64,000 nucleotides of DNA, taken from the NCBI RefSeq assembly GCF_014647795.1, contig NZ_BMPW01000005.1, positions 310,001-374,000 of the forward strand, in the 5' to 3' direction. The notes under the pieces were generated by a model that was given only the letters and a program-made list of their open reading frames with translations, did no database searches and had not been told where the DNA came from. Position numbers and translations under genes: made by a program. Below, piece after piece: positions 44,201-51,597 of this stretch. Positions within the stretch are counted from its first letter, which is position 1, and every line of letters begins with the position of its first letter. This DNA comes from Actinoplanes campanulatus. GTDB taxonomy: Bacteria > Actinomycetota > Actinomycetes > Mycobacteriales > Micromonosporaceae.

Positions 44201-44672
44201 CGGTCTCCGGACGCACACCGCGTGGCGCGAACTCCAGCTTGACGTGTTCCCGGCCGGTGGCCGGCGCTCCGGTCCGGTCGGTGTACTCGAGCCGCCAGGT
44301 CACCATCACCTCGGCGTACTCGCCGTTCTTCGTGGCCAGGGTGTGGTCCAGCAGGTCGGCCTGGAGGCTGCGGCGGTGGCTGATCTCCTGCCGGCCGGCC
44401 ACCCACTCGGTGTTGCGGGCGCCCGCGTCCCAGGCCGTGTGCAGCGCCCGCCGCAGCTCGCCGTAGTCGGTCTCGTCGTAGGCGACGCCCGCGATCCGCG
44501 CCTCCCGCACCGGCAGCGTCGGCATGCCGGGTTCGACCATCAGCACCACGTCGGGCAGAGGGTAGCGGCCCTCGTACTCGAAGAGCCGGAACTTCTGGGC
44601 GCCGACCGATTGCACGTACGGGTCGGGGCTGGCCGCCTGTGAGCCGGGCTCCTCAAACACCAGGTTGATCAT
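41265..44672 (-). CDS. Giant Hsp70/actin-fold protein, SrfB-like
   Basis: The ATG at 44672 (GGAGGG 6 bases upstream) gives 1135 residues. A novel N-terminal region (1-185) precedes an actin/Hsp70 nucleotide fold: phosphate-1 VDFGTSAST (192-200), connect region, phosphate-2 LVLDIGAGTTD (512-522) and adenosine motif VMLSGQTSKM (756-765). A long, non-Hsp70 C-terminal region (780-1135) follows. Size, large insertions and the dynamin neighbour recall the SrfB proteins of srfABC operons. Its gene overlaps the dynamin gene by 20 bases. ATP-dependent scaffolding or remodelling is inferred; no J-domain gene is nearby. Confidence 0.8.
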   Translation of the reverse strand: MINLVFEEPGSQAASPDPYVQSVGAQKFRLFEYEGRYPLPDVVLMVEPGMPTLPVREARIAGVAYDETDYGELRRALHTAWDAGARNTEWVAGRQEISHRRSLQADLLDHTLATKNGEYAEVMVTWRLEYTDRTGAPATGREHVKLEFAPRGVRPETGRGRRGDPESRRLGLPGPLRHRRATEPAYSGFAAVDFGTSASTVTLFDSRGNVITGLDEGQLATLRGQLAGLLTGKPPEHLGQAWSVTLAGLLKEVGTVAPEVAAGGAAALADQLAGRGRRQNGAPNAAERLFDAVCVAFENALVAAEPGLRRWLAPRLLGAYDQAFRVPPLADYQLQQVQFTRAQVTTKEIASRFRIVRDNPIEIELGATTGPNTRQRLKSKLLKREELTGMTGADEREATTDDLIAHVYLHLVQDTEAFAHRDREGLPKMLDTVVVTYPTTTPPFARTRLRSLVKHCLDVTTVVTSYDEGVAAGLFFLMCDFGGNRREFGAETLRARSRRVADDPPTWRQNMLVLDIGAGTTDIALIRLTLIDQTEPIDGVDPAVQGRYYVIRPEVINSTGHAQLGGDYLTLRVFYWIKACIVDALVTGSDHEEARARLRDTIDSLLPDLGTDGPLGVRVAHAGVNDPVPAELIDVLREILPTHYPPGPDTPEAAKLAFQQLWELAEAAKIQLGADPGPDGKEHHRISREQLQSVLNPIDQQNRNNLASLLPAKGIRLARADFVALARPVLSQAVALARWLARTTLGDDPEERLDRVMLSGQTSKMELLQQVVVEDLPGAESDDRLRWNPAALTVEATYAKQAAAIGACWGHSLGQRIGGQKQERPELAAGRTVVSIDVENLFHTLPCSFTQFTQGVNRVELIEGGVRMAELTENTVGVRSAWRPLVPLFDVHRPIDDLASIQWGVFRFETYAEEKENFSPDPAIWLAKPSIGRESLVSMQLEVDQNLSPRVNICQGDPHYLVSGGLELRGDLRDQWDETEMRLRSIPYTLVVDTVDGRRPVFEPWDPATPVTERFPLLLHEVAELDSPAVHGWLSELLPPPQENGDYFFHLRRPDGSDIPLGPLSANGPRDAASARYRVTLDVRGRLSLHRGSPRYWKAAKLHDVERTPGAVFSTDMDRSEVELRDNWDPFSGKH

Positions 44673-47196
44673 CGCGTTCCCTCCACTGCCGAAGCAGACT
44701 CCTGAGCGGCGACTCGGACCGGTCCGGCTCCGCGGCGTCCTCCTCCTGCCCGGCCGGACGGTCCACCGGGAACATCCGGCGGATCTCGTCACGGGTGAGC
44801 ATCTGCTCACTGACGACGGCGAGGTCGTCGCGCCGCAGCTCGTAGAACGCCTCGATCTGACGGACGAGCTCGGCGGTGACCACGCTGACCACGGCGTTGT
44901 CCAGCTCGCGCCGCTGCCGGAAGAGGTAGAGCTGATGGCGGACCATCTGCTGCTGGCGGTCGCCGGCCTTCTCCGGCACCGAGACGTTCCACGGCAGCGC
45001 CCGCTCCCGCTCGGCCGGGAAGCCGTACTCCACCGCGGCCGCGGCCTCGCCGTCGACCGCCTCGGCCTCGGTCGGCGCCGGGATGATGAACCACTCCAGG
45101 TCGGCGAGCAGACCGAGCCCCTGCATACGCGTCTCGACGGTGTCGGCGTCCCCGGTCAGGCGCAGCAGACCCGTACGCAGAAGGTCTTGAATGTCGTCGT
45201 CGTTGATCCTCAGCCGCAGCTCGGCGGTCTCCGTGCTCTGCTCCTCGACCCACACCCGCACCGCCTCGGCGAAGGCGCGCCGTCCGGCGTGGATGTACCG
45301 GCCGCACGTCTCCAGGTACGGCTCCCGGAAGGCGCCGGTCGAGTCGTAACGGGCCCGCGGCGCGGTGGGGAACCTGGCCCGCAGACCACCCGCGGGCCCC
45401 TGGGCGGCCGGCGCGTCCTTGCGGATCAGGCCGCCGTCGGCGCGCTGGAGCACGGTCCGCCACGCCTCCCACGAGGCGACCGCGGTGGTGGCGTCGTTCT
45501 GCACCGCCTCGATGAGCGGCTCGCCGGCGGCCATGACGACGGTCAGCGGATCCCGGAAGTCGCCCAGCGCCCGGAACAGGGCCTCGTGCCGGCGCCGCAT
45601 GTCGTCGGTGAGCTCGAGCAGCTTCGCCCGCGCCTGCTCCATGGCGTTCGCGCCCCGGGGCAGGTCATGGTGCGGCAACAGCCGGCAGAGCCGTTCCAGC
45701 GCCTCCCGCAGCCGGGCGTGCTGCCGCTTCATGGTGCTCAGCTTGTTGGCCACGCCGTGCTCGGTCGCGTGGCGTTCGATCAACCGGCGCAGGTGGTCGA
45801 AGCCGCCGTCGGCCACGAACGCCTCGATCGTCGAGACCCCTGGGCTGTCCGGCTCGGCCTCCACCAGCCGCCGGGCCACGGAACGCCACCGGACCAGGAC
45901 CTCGGGCACGCCGGCGCGGGCGGTGGCCAGCTTGGCCGCCTCCTGACCGGTGAACGAGGTGGGGATGCCACGCTTCTCGATGGCCACCACCGACGAGGTG
46001 AGCACGATCCGCTCGTCCCGCTTGTCGACCAGCAGCAGGGCCCCGTTGTAGAGGTCGTTGTACTGCTGCGACGCGGCACGCAGCCGTTCCAGCGTGATCG
46101 GGCCGGACGGCGGCAGGTCCGGCTCGTTCACCCGGTCGAACGCGTTGCCCACCGCCAGGATCGACTCCCGCAGCTCGGTTCGCGGACGGCCGTGCTCCTC
46201 CAGCATGGTGTAGAACTTGTCCGGCACGTCGGTGCCGGCCTTGCCGCTGTCGTACACCGTGATGATCGTGTGAATGTCGCGGAGCACGCTGCGGGAGAGG
46301 AACTCGTCGCGCTTTGCCGACCGCCGGGCGGTCAGCCCCGGGAAGTCGAGCAGCAGCACCTCGTTGTCGCCGCGCAGCCCGTCCAGCGGCCAGAAATCCG
46401 GGTCGACCAGGACCCGGTACTCGACCCGGCGGATCAGCGAGAACGACCGTTGCAACTGGGCGCTGTCGGTCTGGATGCCGTTCAGGGTCAGCGCCGGCAG
46501 CCCCGGCCGTCTCGGGAACTCGTCGAGGTCGGGCGCCTCGTCACCCAGATCCAGCGCCGCACGGACGATCGCATGACTGACGCTGACCTGGGCCTTCAGG
46601 AGATCACGGCCGGCCAGATGCCCGTCGCGCATGGCCGCCAGCTCCACCGCGATCTTCCGGACCTCGAGGTTGCCGATCGCCTCGGCATCGGGGCCCGGCC
46701 AGATGTGCCGGCGGCACCAGGCGTCGAAACGGTCCCAGCCGTCGGCCACCGGGTCGTAGCCGGCGAGCTGCTCGAGCGCCTCGACCCGGTGCACCTGGCG
46801 CAGCGCGGCGGCCAGCTCCGAGAGCATGTACTCGACGCAGCGGCTCAGCTCGGGCTCGGAGAGGAAGCGGACCGTCGCGTCACCGTCGATCGCGGTACGC
46901 GTACCGGGCTCCGCCGGGCGCAGGTAGAGCGCGGTCACGTTGCCGGTGGTCGCCCGCTGCTCGACCGGCAACAGGTCGGGACGCCCCAGCAACGTACCGA
47001 TGAGCATGGATTTGCCGACGCTGAACTCGCCGACGACGCCGATCGCGATCGGATCCTGGGCCTGCTGTATCAGGTCGTTCGCGTGCTGTTCCAGTTCCTG
47101 GCGCCACTTGAGGAGTGCGGCGTTGTCGTCGAATGGCTCCGCGCCGAGAGCCGTGATCACGGCTCTCGCGTCCTGGAGCAGCTCTGTAACGGACAC
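44653..47196 (-). CDS. Dynamin-family large GTPase
   Basis: The 847-residue product has a dynamin-type GTPase domain: G1 GEFSVGKS (56-63), G2 threonines at 83-84 (ATTGN), G3 DFPG (284-287) and a G4-like NAFD (351-354). Long helices typical of dynamin stalks fill about 450-800, ending in an acidic tail. It has no transmembrane span. Dynamins bend or fuse membranes and, in bacteria, can protect against phage or stabilise membranes (family knowledge). The GTG start at 47196 opens a four-gene operon diverging from the 47437 operon. Pairing with the Hsp70-like gene recalls SrfC/SrfB. Confidence 0.85.
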   Translation of the reverse strand: MSVTELLQDARAVITALGAEPFDDNAALLKWRQELEQHANDLIQQAQDPIAIGVVGEFSVGKSMLIGTLLGRPDLLPVEQRATTGNVTALYLRPAEPGTRTAIDGDATVRFLSEPELSRCVEYMLSELAAALRQVHRVEALEQLAGYDPVADGWDRFDAWCRRHIWPGPDAEAIGNLEVRKIAVELAAMRDGHLAGRDLLKAQVSVSHAIVRAALDLGDEAPDLDEFPRRPGLPALTLNGIQTDSAQLQRSFSLIRRVEYRVLVDPDFWPLDGLRGDNEVLLLDFPGLTARRSAKRDEFLSRSVLRDIHTIITVYDSGKAGTDVPDKFYTMLEEHGRPRTELRESILAVGNAFDRVNEPDLPPSGPITLERLRAASQQYNDLYNGALLLVDKRDERIVLTSSVVAIEKRGIPTSFTGQEAAKLATARAGVPEVLVRWRSVARRLVEAEPDSPGVSTIEAFVADGGFDHLRRLIERHATEHGVANKLSTMKRQHARLREALERLCRLLPHHDLPRGANAMEQARAKLLELTDDMRRRHEALFRALGDFRDPLTVVMAAGEPLIEAVQNDATTAVASWEAWRTVLQRADGGLIRKDAPAAQGPAGGLRARFPTAPRARYDSTGAFREPYLETCGRYIHAGRRAFAEAVRVWVEEQSTETAELRLRINDDDIQDLLRTGLLRLTGDADTVETRMQGLGLLADLEWFIIPAPTEAEAVDGEAAAAVEYGFPAERERALPWNVSVPEKAGDRQQQMVRHQLYLFRQRRELDNAVVSVVTAELVRQIEAFYELRRDDLAVVSEQMLTRDEIRRMFPVDRPAGQEEDAAEPDRSESPLRSLLRQWRERDDQPGV

Positions 47197-47436
47197 GATC
47201 GATTGCGCTCCTCACAGTGAGGCGGGCGGCGTGGACCGATGCTCCCGTAGCGTTCGATGAACCGACAACCATCCGATCCGGTGATGCGCACCCGCCACAT
47301 CGGTCTGTCTACAATCGCCGTCCAGCCGCCACAGGCACGCCACGGGTCCGGGAAGACCCACCGATCCGCGGTAGTGGCACTGGTCGCGTGACTGGAAACT
47401 CGACGCATCCAAGATGGACGACCGTATCGGTGGACT
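47197..47436. promoter_or_regulatory. Divergent region between the two linked operons
   Basis: These 240 bases hold no gene that I can support and must contain both promoters. A TACAAT box at 47310-47315 is a possible -10 for the rightward operon. An 8-codon reading (ATG at 47414) ends in an ATGA overlap with the start of the downstream gene and could couple its translation. No clear operator was seen. Confidence 0.4.
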
Positions 47437-48981
47437 ATGACCGCGGCTTCGCCTCCGACCACCTCGCACGCCTCATCCGCCGGGTCCGGCCGGAGATCCG
47501 GCAGCGCCCTCGCCGATGAGCTGACCACCCTCGCGGAACGGACGCCCGAACTGCATCCGATCCGTGCTGACCTGCTCGAACTCGCCACCGCGCTGCGGTC
47601 GGCCGAACCCGACGGCGGGTGGGCCGACCTCGACGTGGTCGGCATCTACGCACGCCCCGAGTCGATCGGCACATCGCCGGGCCGGTCCCGGTCGTGGCGG
47701 TCGGCGCTGGAGGAGGCCCCCGCGCTGCTGGTCTTCTTCCCGGTGCTGGTCACCTGGCTCGGCCTGGCCGCCGCGACCGTCGCCTACGGGCGGATGCTCG
47801 CCGACCCGGCCGGCCGCGAACTCGCCGAGGGCCGCAGCTTCCTCCAGCTCTGGCAGGAGGGCTTCGCCGGCCGGCTGCCGTCGATCCTCAACTTCGGGCA
47901 CGTCGCGATGCTGGCGCTCGCGGTGATCGGCCTGCTCATCGTGGTCACGCTCGGCTCGGTCATGGTCCGGCGCGGCGACGAGGCCCGCCAGGCGCGCCGC
48001 GCCACCGAGGTCGGCAGCCGGCTCCGGTCGGTCCTGGTGCGCTGCCAGATCGAGCTCAACCGGCGGAGGCTCGCCTCACCGGCCCGGTTCGCGGCCGAAC
48101 TCTCTCAGGCCGCGCATCTTCTGGGGGAGCTTCTCACCCGTACGAGTGAGGCCCAGCGCGGCACGGCGGATCTGGCACAGCACAACAGTCACGCCGCCGA
48201 ACGCCTCGCCGTCTCCATCGACAGCCTGCGCGAGGCGGTCGGCACCCTCGACCGTACCGGCGCCGAGGTACGCGAGGCGACCGCCGTCCTCCAGTCCGCG
48301 ACCGCCGTGCTCCGCGACGACCTGACCGTGCGCGCCTCGGCCGCCGCGGAGCGCCTGGACAGTGCCGGCGAGCAGGCGGCCGCCCAGGTCAGGGCGTTGC
48401 AGGCCGGCGCTCAGGCGACCCTGCGGGACGCGTCCGCCCGGATCGATCGTGCCCTCGGCGACGTGGCCGACCGGATCGACGCGAGCACGAGCGCCCTGCG
48501 TGCTGCCGGCGACGAGTACGCCCGCACGATCAGCGACGCCGCGCGCCGCGCCTCGGTGGAGATCGGTGAGTTCTACGGCGAGGCGGTGGCGACCGCCGCG
48601 GTCAGCCTGGCCGGGCGGATGGCCGAGATCGGCGCCGGGTTGAACGACGCCGTCGCGACGGTGCGGGCGAGCGCGGAACGCAACGCGGAGGCGGTCCGCT
48701 CGGTGCAGGACGCCTATGCCGGCCTCACCGCCACGATGGCCGAGGCCGCCGGCGCCTCCCAGCGGGCTGCCGAGTCCACGCAGATGGCCGCCGCGTCCAC
48801 CCGGGAGGTGGCGGCCTCCACCCTGAGCGCCGCCACCGCCACCCAGGCCACGGTGATCCGGCTGACCAGCATCCGTGCCGCACCCACGCCGCGCCGGAGC
48901 CGGCCGGTCACCGGGATACCCGTCCGCCGGCGCCGCGGCCGGGCGCGGGCCGCCGAGTCAACCTCTCAGGAGTCGCCGTGA
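47437..48981 (+). CDS. Two-helix membrane protein with long coiled-coil tail (MotA/ZorA-like topology)
   Basis: The 514-residue product has two hydrophobic spans at about 95-117 (PALLVFFPVLVTWLGLAA) and 150-177 (VAMLALAVIGLLIVV), followed by some 300 residues of Ala/Glu/Arg heptad-like coiled coil (180-480) and a basic end. Sequence homology to MotA/ExbB is not evident; the likeness is in topology, the P-x-x-x-T-W-x-G segment and the MotB-like protein two genes on. The spacing is tight: its stop overlaps the next start by 4 bases. It could be a proton-channel-like stator or a membrane-bound tether. Confidence 0.7.
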   Translation: MTAASPPTTSHASSAGSGRRSGSALADELTTLAERTPELHPIRADLLELATALRSAEPDGGWADLDVVGIYARPESIGTSPGRSRSWRSALEEAPALLVFFPVLVTWLGLAAATVAYGRMLADPAGRELAEGRSFLQLWQEGFAGRLPSILNFGHVAMLALAVIGLLIVVTLGSVMVRRGDEARQARRATEVGSRLRSVLVRCQIELNRRRLASPARFAAELSQAAHLLGELLTRTSEAQRGTADLAQHNSHAAERLAVSIDSLREAVGTLDRTGAEVREATAVLQSATAVLRDDLTVRASAAAERLDSAGEQAAAQVRALQAGAQATLRDASARIDRALGDVADRIDASTSALRAAGDEYARTISDAARRASVEIGEFYGEAVATAAVSLAGRMAEIGAGLNDAVATVRASAERNAEAVRSVQDAYAGLTATMAEAAGASQRAAESTQMAAASTREVAASTLSAATATQATVIRLTSIRAAPTPRRSRPVTGIPVRRRRGRARAAESTSQESP

Positions 48982-50093
48982 ACGGGCAGGTTCTACTGGT
49001 CGTCGTGCTGTCGCTGGCCTGCTTCGCCCTGTTGGGCTGGGCCCTGGTCCTGCGCCGCCGTCCGCCCGAGGTCCGCACCGTGACGAAGGAGATCGTCCGG
49101 ATCAAGGAGGTGCCCGTCGTCCAGATCAAGGAGGTGATCAAGGAGGTCGAGGTGATCAGAGAGGTGGTCAAGGAGGTGCCGGTGCCCGTCTACACGTCGG
49201 CCGCCATCGTCTCCGAGCCCGAGATCGCCCTCGGCCCCAACGAGTACCTCACCGAACCCCAGGCGCTGCCCGACGTTCCCGACGCGGTGCACGACACCGT
49301 CTTCGACGGCGCCCGGTTCGGCGGTGTCGTGGTGCGCGCGGCCTCGATCCGCGGCGATCTGGCCCGCCGCGACGCCCGGCTGCGCCGGCAGAGCACGGCG
49401 ATCGCGCTGCTCAGCCGTTTCGGCCCGCCGGTCCTGCTCTCGGTCGTCGCCGCCGGCGACCCGCGGGGCGCCCGCTCGCAGGTGGGAGCGGCCCAGGTGT
49501 GCCGAAGCGTCCAGGTCAAGATCTCCGACCGGGCGTACGGCATCGACGCCGCCTGGACCGCGGTCCAGCAGGGTGACACCGCCGCCGGCACCGAGCTGAC
49601 CGAGCTGCTGCGCGAGGTCACTCTCGCGCTACGGGACTCGCTGACCCTCACCGCGCAGGGCCGCAACCAGCCGGAATCCGCCGTCGCCACCGAACTGACC
49701 GGTGTCCTCTCCCGGCTCGGCGACATGCGGGACCGGCCACACCTCGCCTTCGGTGTCGGCGCCTCGCCGGTCCTGCGGGTCACCGCCGGCACGGATTTCG
49801 AGGAGGTGTTCCGGCCGGCCACCGCGGTGGGTGATGTTCCCCGGCTGCCCCAGCGCCATGACCTCGTCTCCTGGCAGACGTTCACGACCGCGCCCGGCGA
49901 GACCGTCATCGCCTGCACCGCGGGCACGGCCGAATATCTGCGCCGGGATCAGGTCCGCGAACGCCTCGCCGAGCTGTGGTCCGACGACGAGCCGCCCGGG
50001 CCGGCCGCGTTCCTCTCCCAGCTCGGCGCGGGCCACCAGGCCTATCCGGACGACCGGACCGCGGTGGCCGTCTGGAACGGCGCGGGCGATTGA
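48978..50093 (+). CDS. Membrane-anchored degenerate PP2C-like protein
   Basis: The 371-residue product has an N-terminal membrane helix (5-25), then a repetitive K-E-V segment (34-68: TKEIVRIKEV, IKEVIKEVEV). The domain at about 105-368 follows the actinobacterial PP2C pattern: FGGVVVRAASIRGDLARR, LLSVVAAGD and, at the end, DDRTAVAVWNG. Metal-binding Asp residues of active PP2C enzymes (GDSHR and VADG motifs) are replaced or shifted (RGDLARR, VAAGDPRG), so it is probably a pseudo-phosphatase or sensor. It is overlapped by both neighbours. Confidence 0.65.
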   Translation: MNGQVLLVVVLSLACFALLGWALVLRRRPPEVRTVTKEIVRIKEVPVVQIKEVIKEVEVIREVVKEVPVPVYTSAAIVSEPEIALGPNEYLTEPQALPDVPDAVHDTVFDGARFGGVVVRAASIRGDLARRDARLRRQSTAIALLSRFGPPVLLSVVAAGDPRGARSQVGAAQVCRSVQVKISDRAYGIDAAWTAVQQGDTAAGTELTELLREVTLALRDSLTLTAQGRNQPESAVATELTGVLSRLGDMRDRPHLAFGVGASPVLRVTAGTDFEEVFRPATAVGDVPRLPQRHDLVSWQTFTTAPGETVIACTAGTAEYLRRDQVRERLAELWSDDEPPGPAAFLSQLGAGHQAYPDDRTAVAVWNGAGD

Positions 50094-50548
50094 AACTCTC
50101 CCCCGGTGTGCTGGCCGGCTGGATCTTCGCAGATCTGATGGCCGCGTTCCTGGTGATCGCCATGGGCTCACAGATCTCCACGCCGCCGGTGACGAGGGCC
50201 GCGCCCGGGTCGTCCGCGTCGGCCCCGGCCGGCCGGAAACCCGCACCGGCGCGCAGCGCGCCACTCGGCCTCGAACTCAAACCCGTCGAGATCGACCTGC
50301 CGGACACCTCCAGCGTGGCGGCGATCCGCCGGACGATCCGGCAGGAGGCCCCGCAGCTCGCCGGGCGCCGCGCCGGCATGGTCCTGACCTTCGGCCGCGG
50401 CGGCCCGGCGACCGGGAAGGCGGTGGCCGCGGGCGTCAACGGCAAGCTGCCGGGGGTGGACCCGAAACTCTTCGGCGGCGCGGTGTACCGGAATTTCCAC
50501 ACCACCGGCGGGATCACCAACATCGAGATCTACCTGTACCCGCCGTGA
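50090..50548 (+). CDS. Small MotB/ZorB-like membrane protein without OmpA domain
   Basis: A TTG at 50090 overlapping the upstream stop (TTGA) gives 152 residues. One hydrophobic helix runs from residue 6 to 27 and holds a W-x-FADLM motif with Asp15, matching the position of the ion-carrying Asp of MotB/ExbD/ZorB-type proteins. After a Pro/Ala linker (30-60), the remainder is an alpha/beta domain of about 90 residues with no OmpA peptidoglycan-binding motif. It would be the channel partner of the 47437 product. Alternative start GTG at 50108. Confidence 0.65.
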   Translation: MKLSPGVLAGWIFADLMAAFLVIAMGSQISTPPVTRAAPGSSASAPAGRKPAPARSAPLGLELKPVEIDLPDTSSVAAIRRTIRQEAPQLAGRRAGMVLTFGRGGPATGKAVAAGVNGKLPGVDPKLFGGAVYRNFHTTGGITNIEIYLYPP

Positions 50549-50562
50549 CGGGACGGTCGTCC

Positions 50563-51588
50563 CTATTCCTTGACGGAGGTGAGCAGGTAGTCGTCGGCTT
50601 CGGGGCTCCAGGCGAGGTCGATGGCGCCGGCCGTGGCGGCGGCCTTGGCGAACTGGAGGAAGCTGCGGTAGCCGAGCTTCTTCTCGCTGAAGTCGGGGGC
50701 GACCTTGCGCACCCGGTTCTTGAGTCCGGAGAGGGCGACCGGCCCGGCGTCGGTGACCGCCGCCTTGAGCAGGATGAACGCTGCCTCCCGGTCGCCGTGT
50801 TCGGGCAGTGAGACCTCCGGGTCGCCCTTGGCCTGGCCGTCGCCGAGTTCGATGACGTTGCGGCCGGCGAGGTGGCGCAGCAGTTCGCCGAAGGCGCGGA
50901 AGCCGTATTCGGCCTCGCTGAACGTCGGGTCCTTGCGCAGCAGGGTGCGTTTGAGGGTGGAGGCGGTGACCGTGCCGCTGGCGCTGTGCTGGAGGCCGGA
51001 GACGGTCTGGGCGACCAGGGTGGCCAGTGATTCCGGGTCACGGGCGGGGGTGTCGATGACGGTCTCCGGGACCGGAGCGGGTTTCTTGCGAGCGGCGGGC
51101 GCCGCCGGGATCTCGACGCCTTCGAGGCGGTCGTAGAAGAGGAACTCGTCGCAGGCGGGCGGCAGCAGCGCCGAGGTGGTGCGCTCGACGCCGACGCCGA
51201 TCACCCGCTTGTTGAGTTCGCGCAGCTTGTGGACGAGCGGGGTGAAGTCGCTGTCGCCGGTGCAGAGGACGAACGTCGAGATGTAGGCGCGTTCGAAGGC
51301 GAGTTCCAGGGCGTCGACGACCATCTTGATGTCGGCGGCGTTCTTGCGGGATGCGCCCATCTTCTGCGGGATGTCGATGAGCTCGACGTGCGAGCGGGTC
51401 AGCAGGCGGCGGTCCTCGTCGAAGTAGGACCAGTCGGCGTACGCCCGGCGCACCACCACCCGGCCGCGCTCGGCCAGGGCGTCGGTGACCGGCCGCAGGT
51501 CGAAGGTCATGCCGCCGAGGTGGTCGCGGGCGCCGATCGCCAGGTTCTCGTAGTCCAGGAACAGGGCGATGCGTTCTTCTTGGTCCAC
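50563..51588 (-). CDS. NYN-domain RNase-like protein with two LOTUS/OST-HTH domains
   Basis: The 341-residue protein has an N-terminal NYN (PIN-like) domain with the acidic metal-site residues (ALFLDYENL, DIKMVVDALELA, CTGDSDFTPLV). Two OST-HTH/LOTUS domains follow at about 190-260 and 270-335. NYN-LOTUS proteins are thought to cleave or mark RNA. It lies 9 bases downstream of the Vps62-like gene on the same strand and is convergent with the MotB-like gene. It may be an ordinary core gene unrelated to the operon at its left. Confidence 0.88.
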   Translation of the reverse strand: MDQEERIALFLDYENLAIGARDHLGGMTFDLRPVTDALAERGRVVVRRAYADWSYFDEDRRLLTRSHVELIDIPQKMGASRKNAADIKMVVDALELAFERAYISTFVLCTGDSDFTPLVHKLRELNKRVIGVGVERTTSALLPPACDEFLFYDRLEGVEIPAAPAARKKPAPVPETVIDTPARDPESLATLVAQTVSGLQHSASGTVTASTLKRTLLRKDPTFSEAEYGFRAFGELLRHLAGRNVIELGDGQAKGDPEVSLPEHGDREAAFILLKAAVTDAGPVALSGLKNRVRKVAPDFSEKKLGYRSFLQFAKAAATAGAIDLAWSPEADDYLLTSVKE

Positions 51589-51597
51589 ACCGCGAGC

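Noticed and set aside
41265-44672. Ordinary DnaK chaperone
   Set aside because: The protein is nearly twice the usual length, has large insertions and lacks the DnaK peptide-binding layout and DnaJ/GrpE neighbours.
47437-50548. A complete Zorya defence system
   Set aside because: ZorC/ZorD-type genes are absent and the soluble domain of the MotB-like protein is not OmpA-like; only the membrane-topology likeness is claimed.
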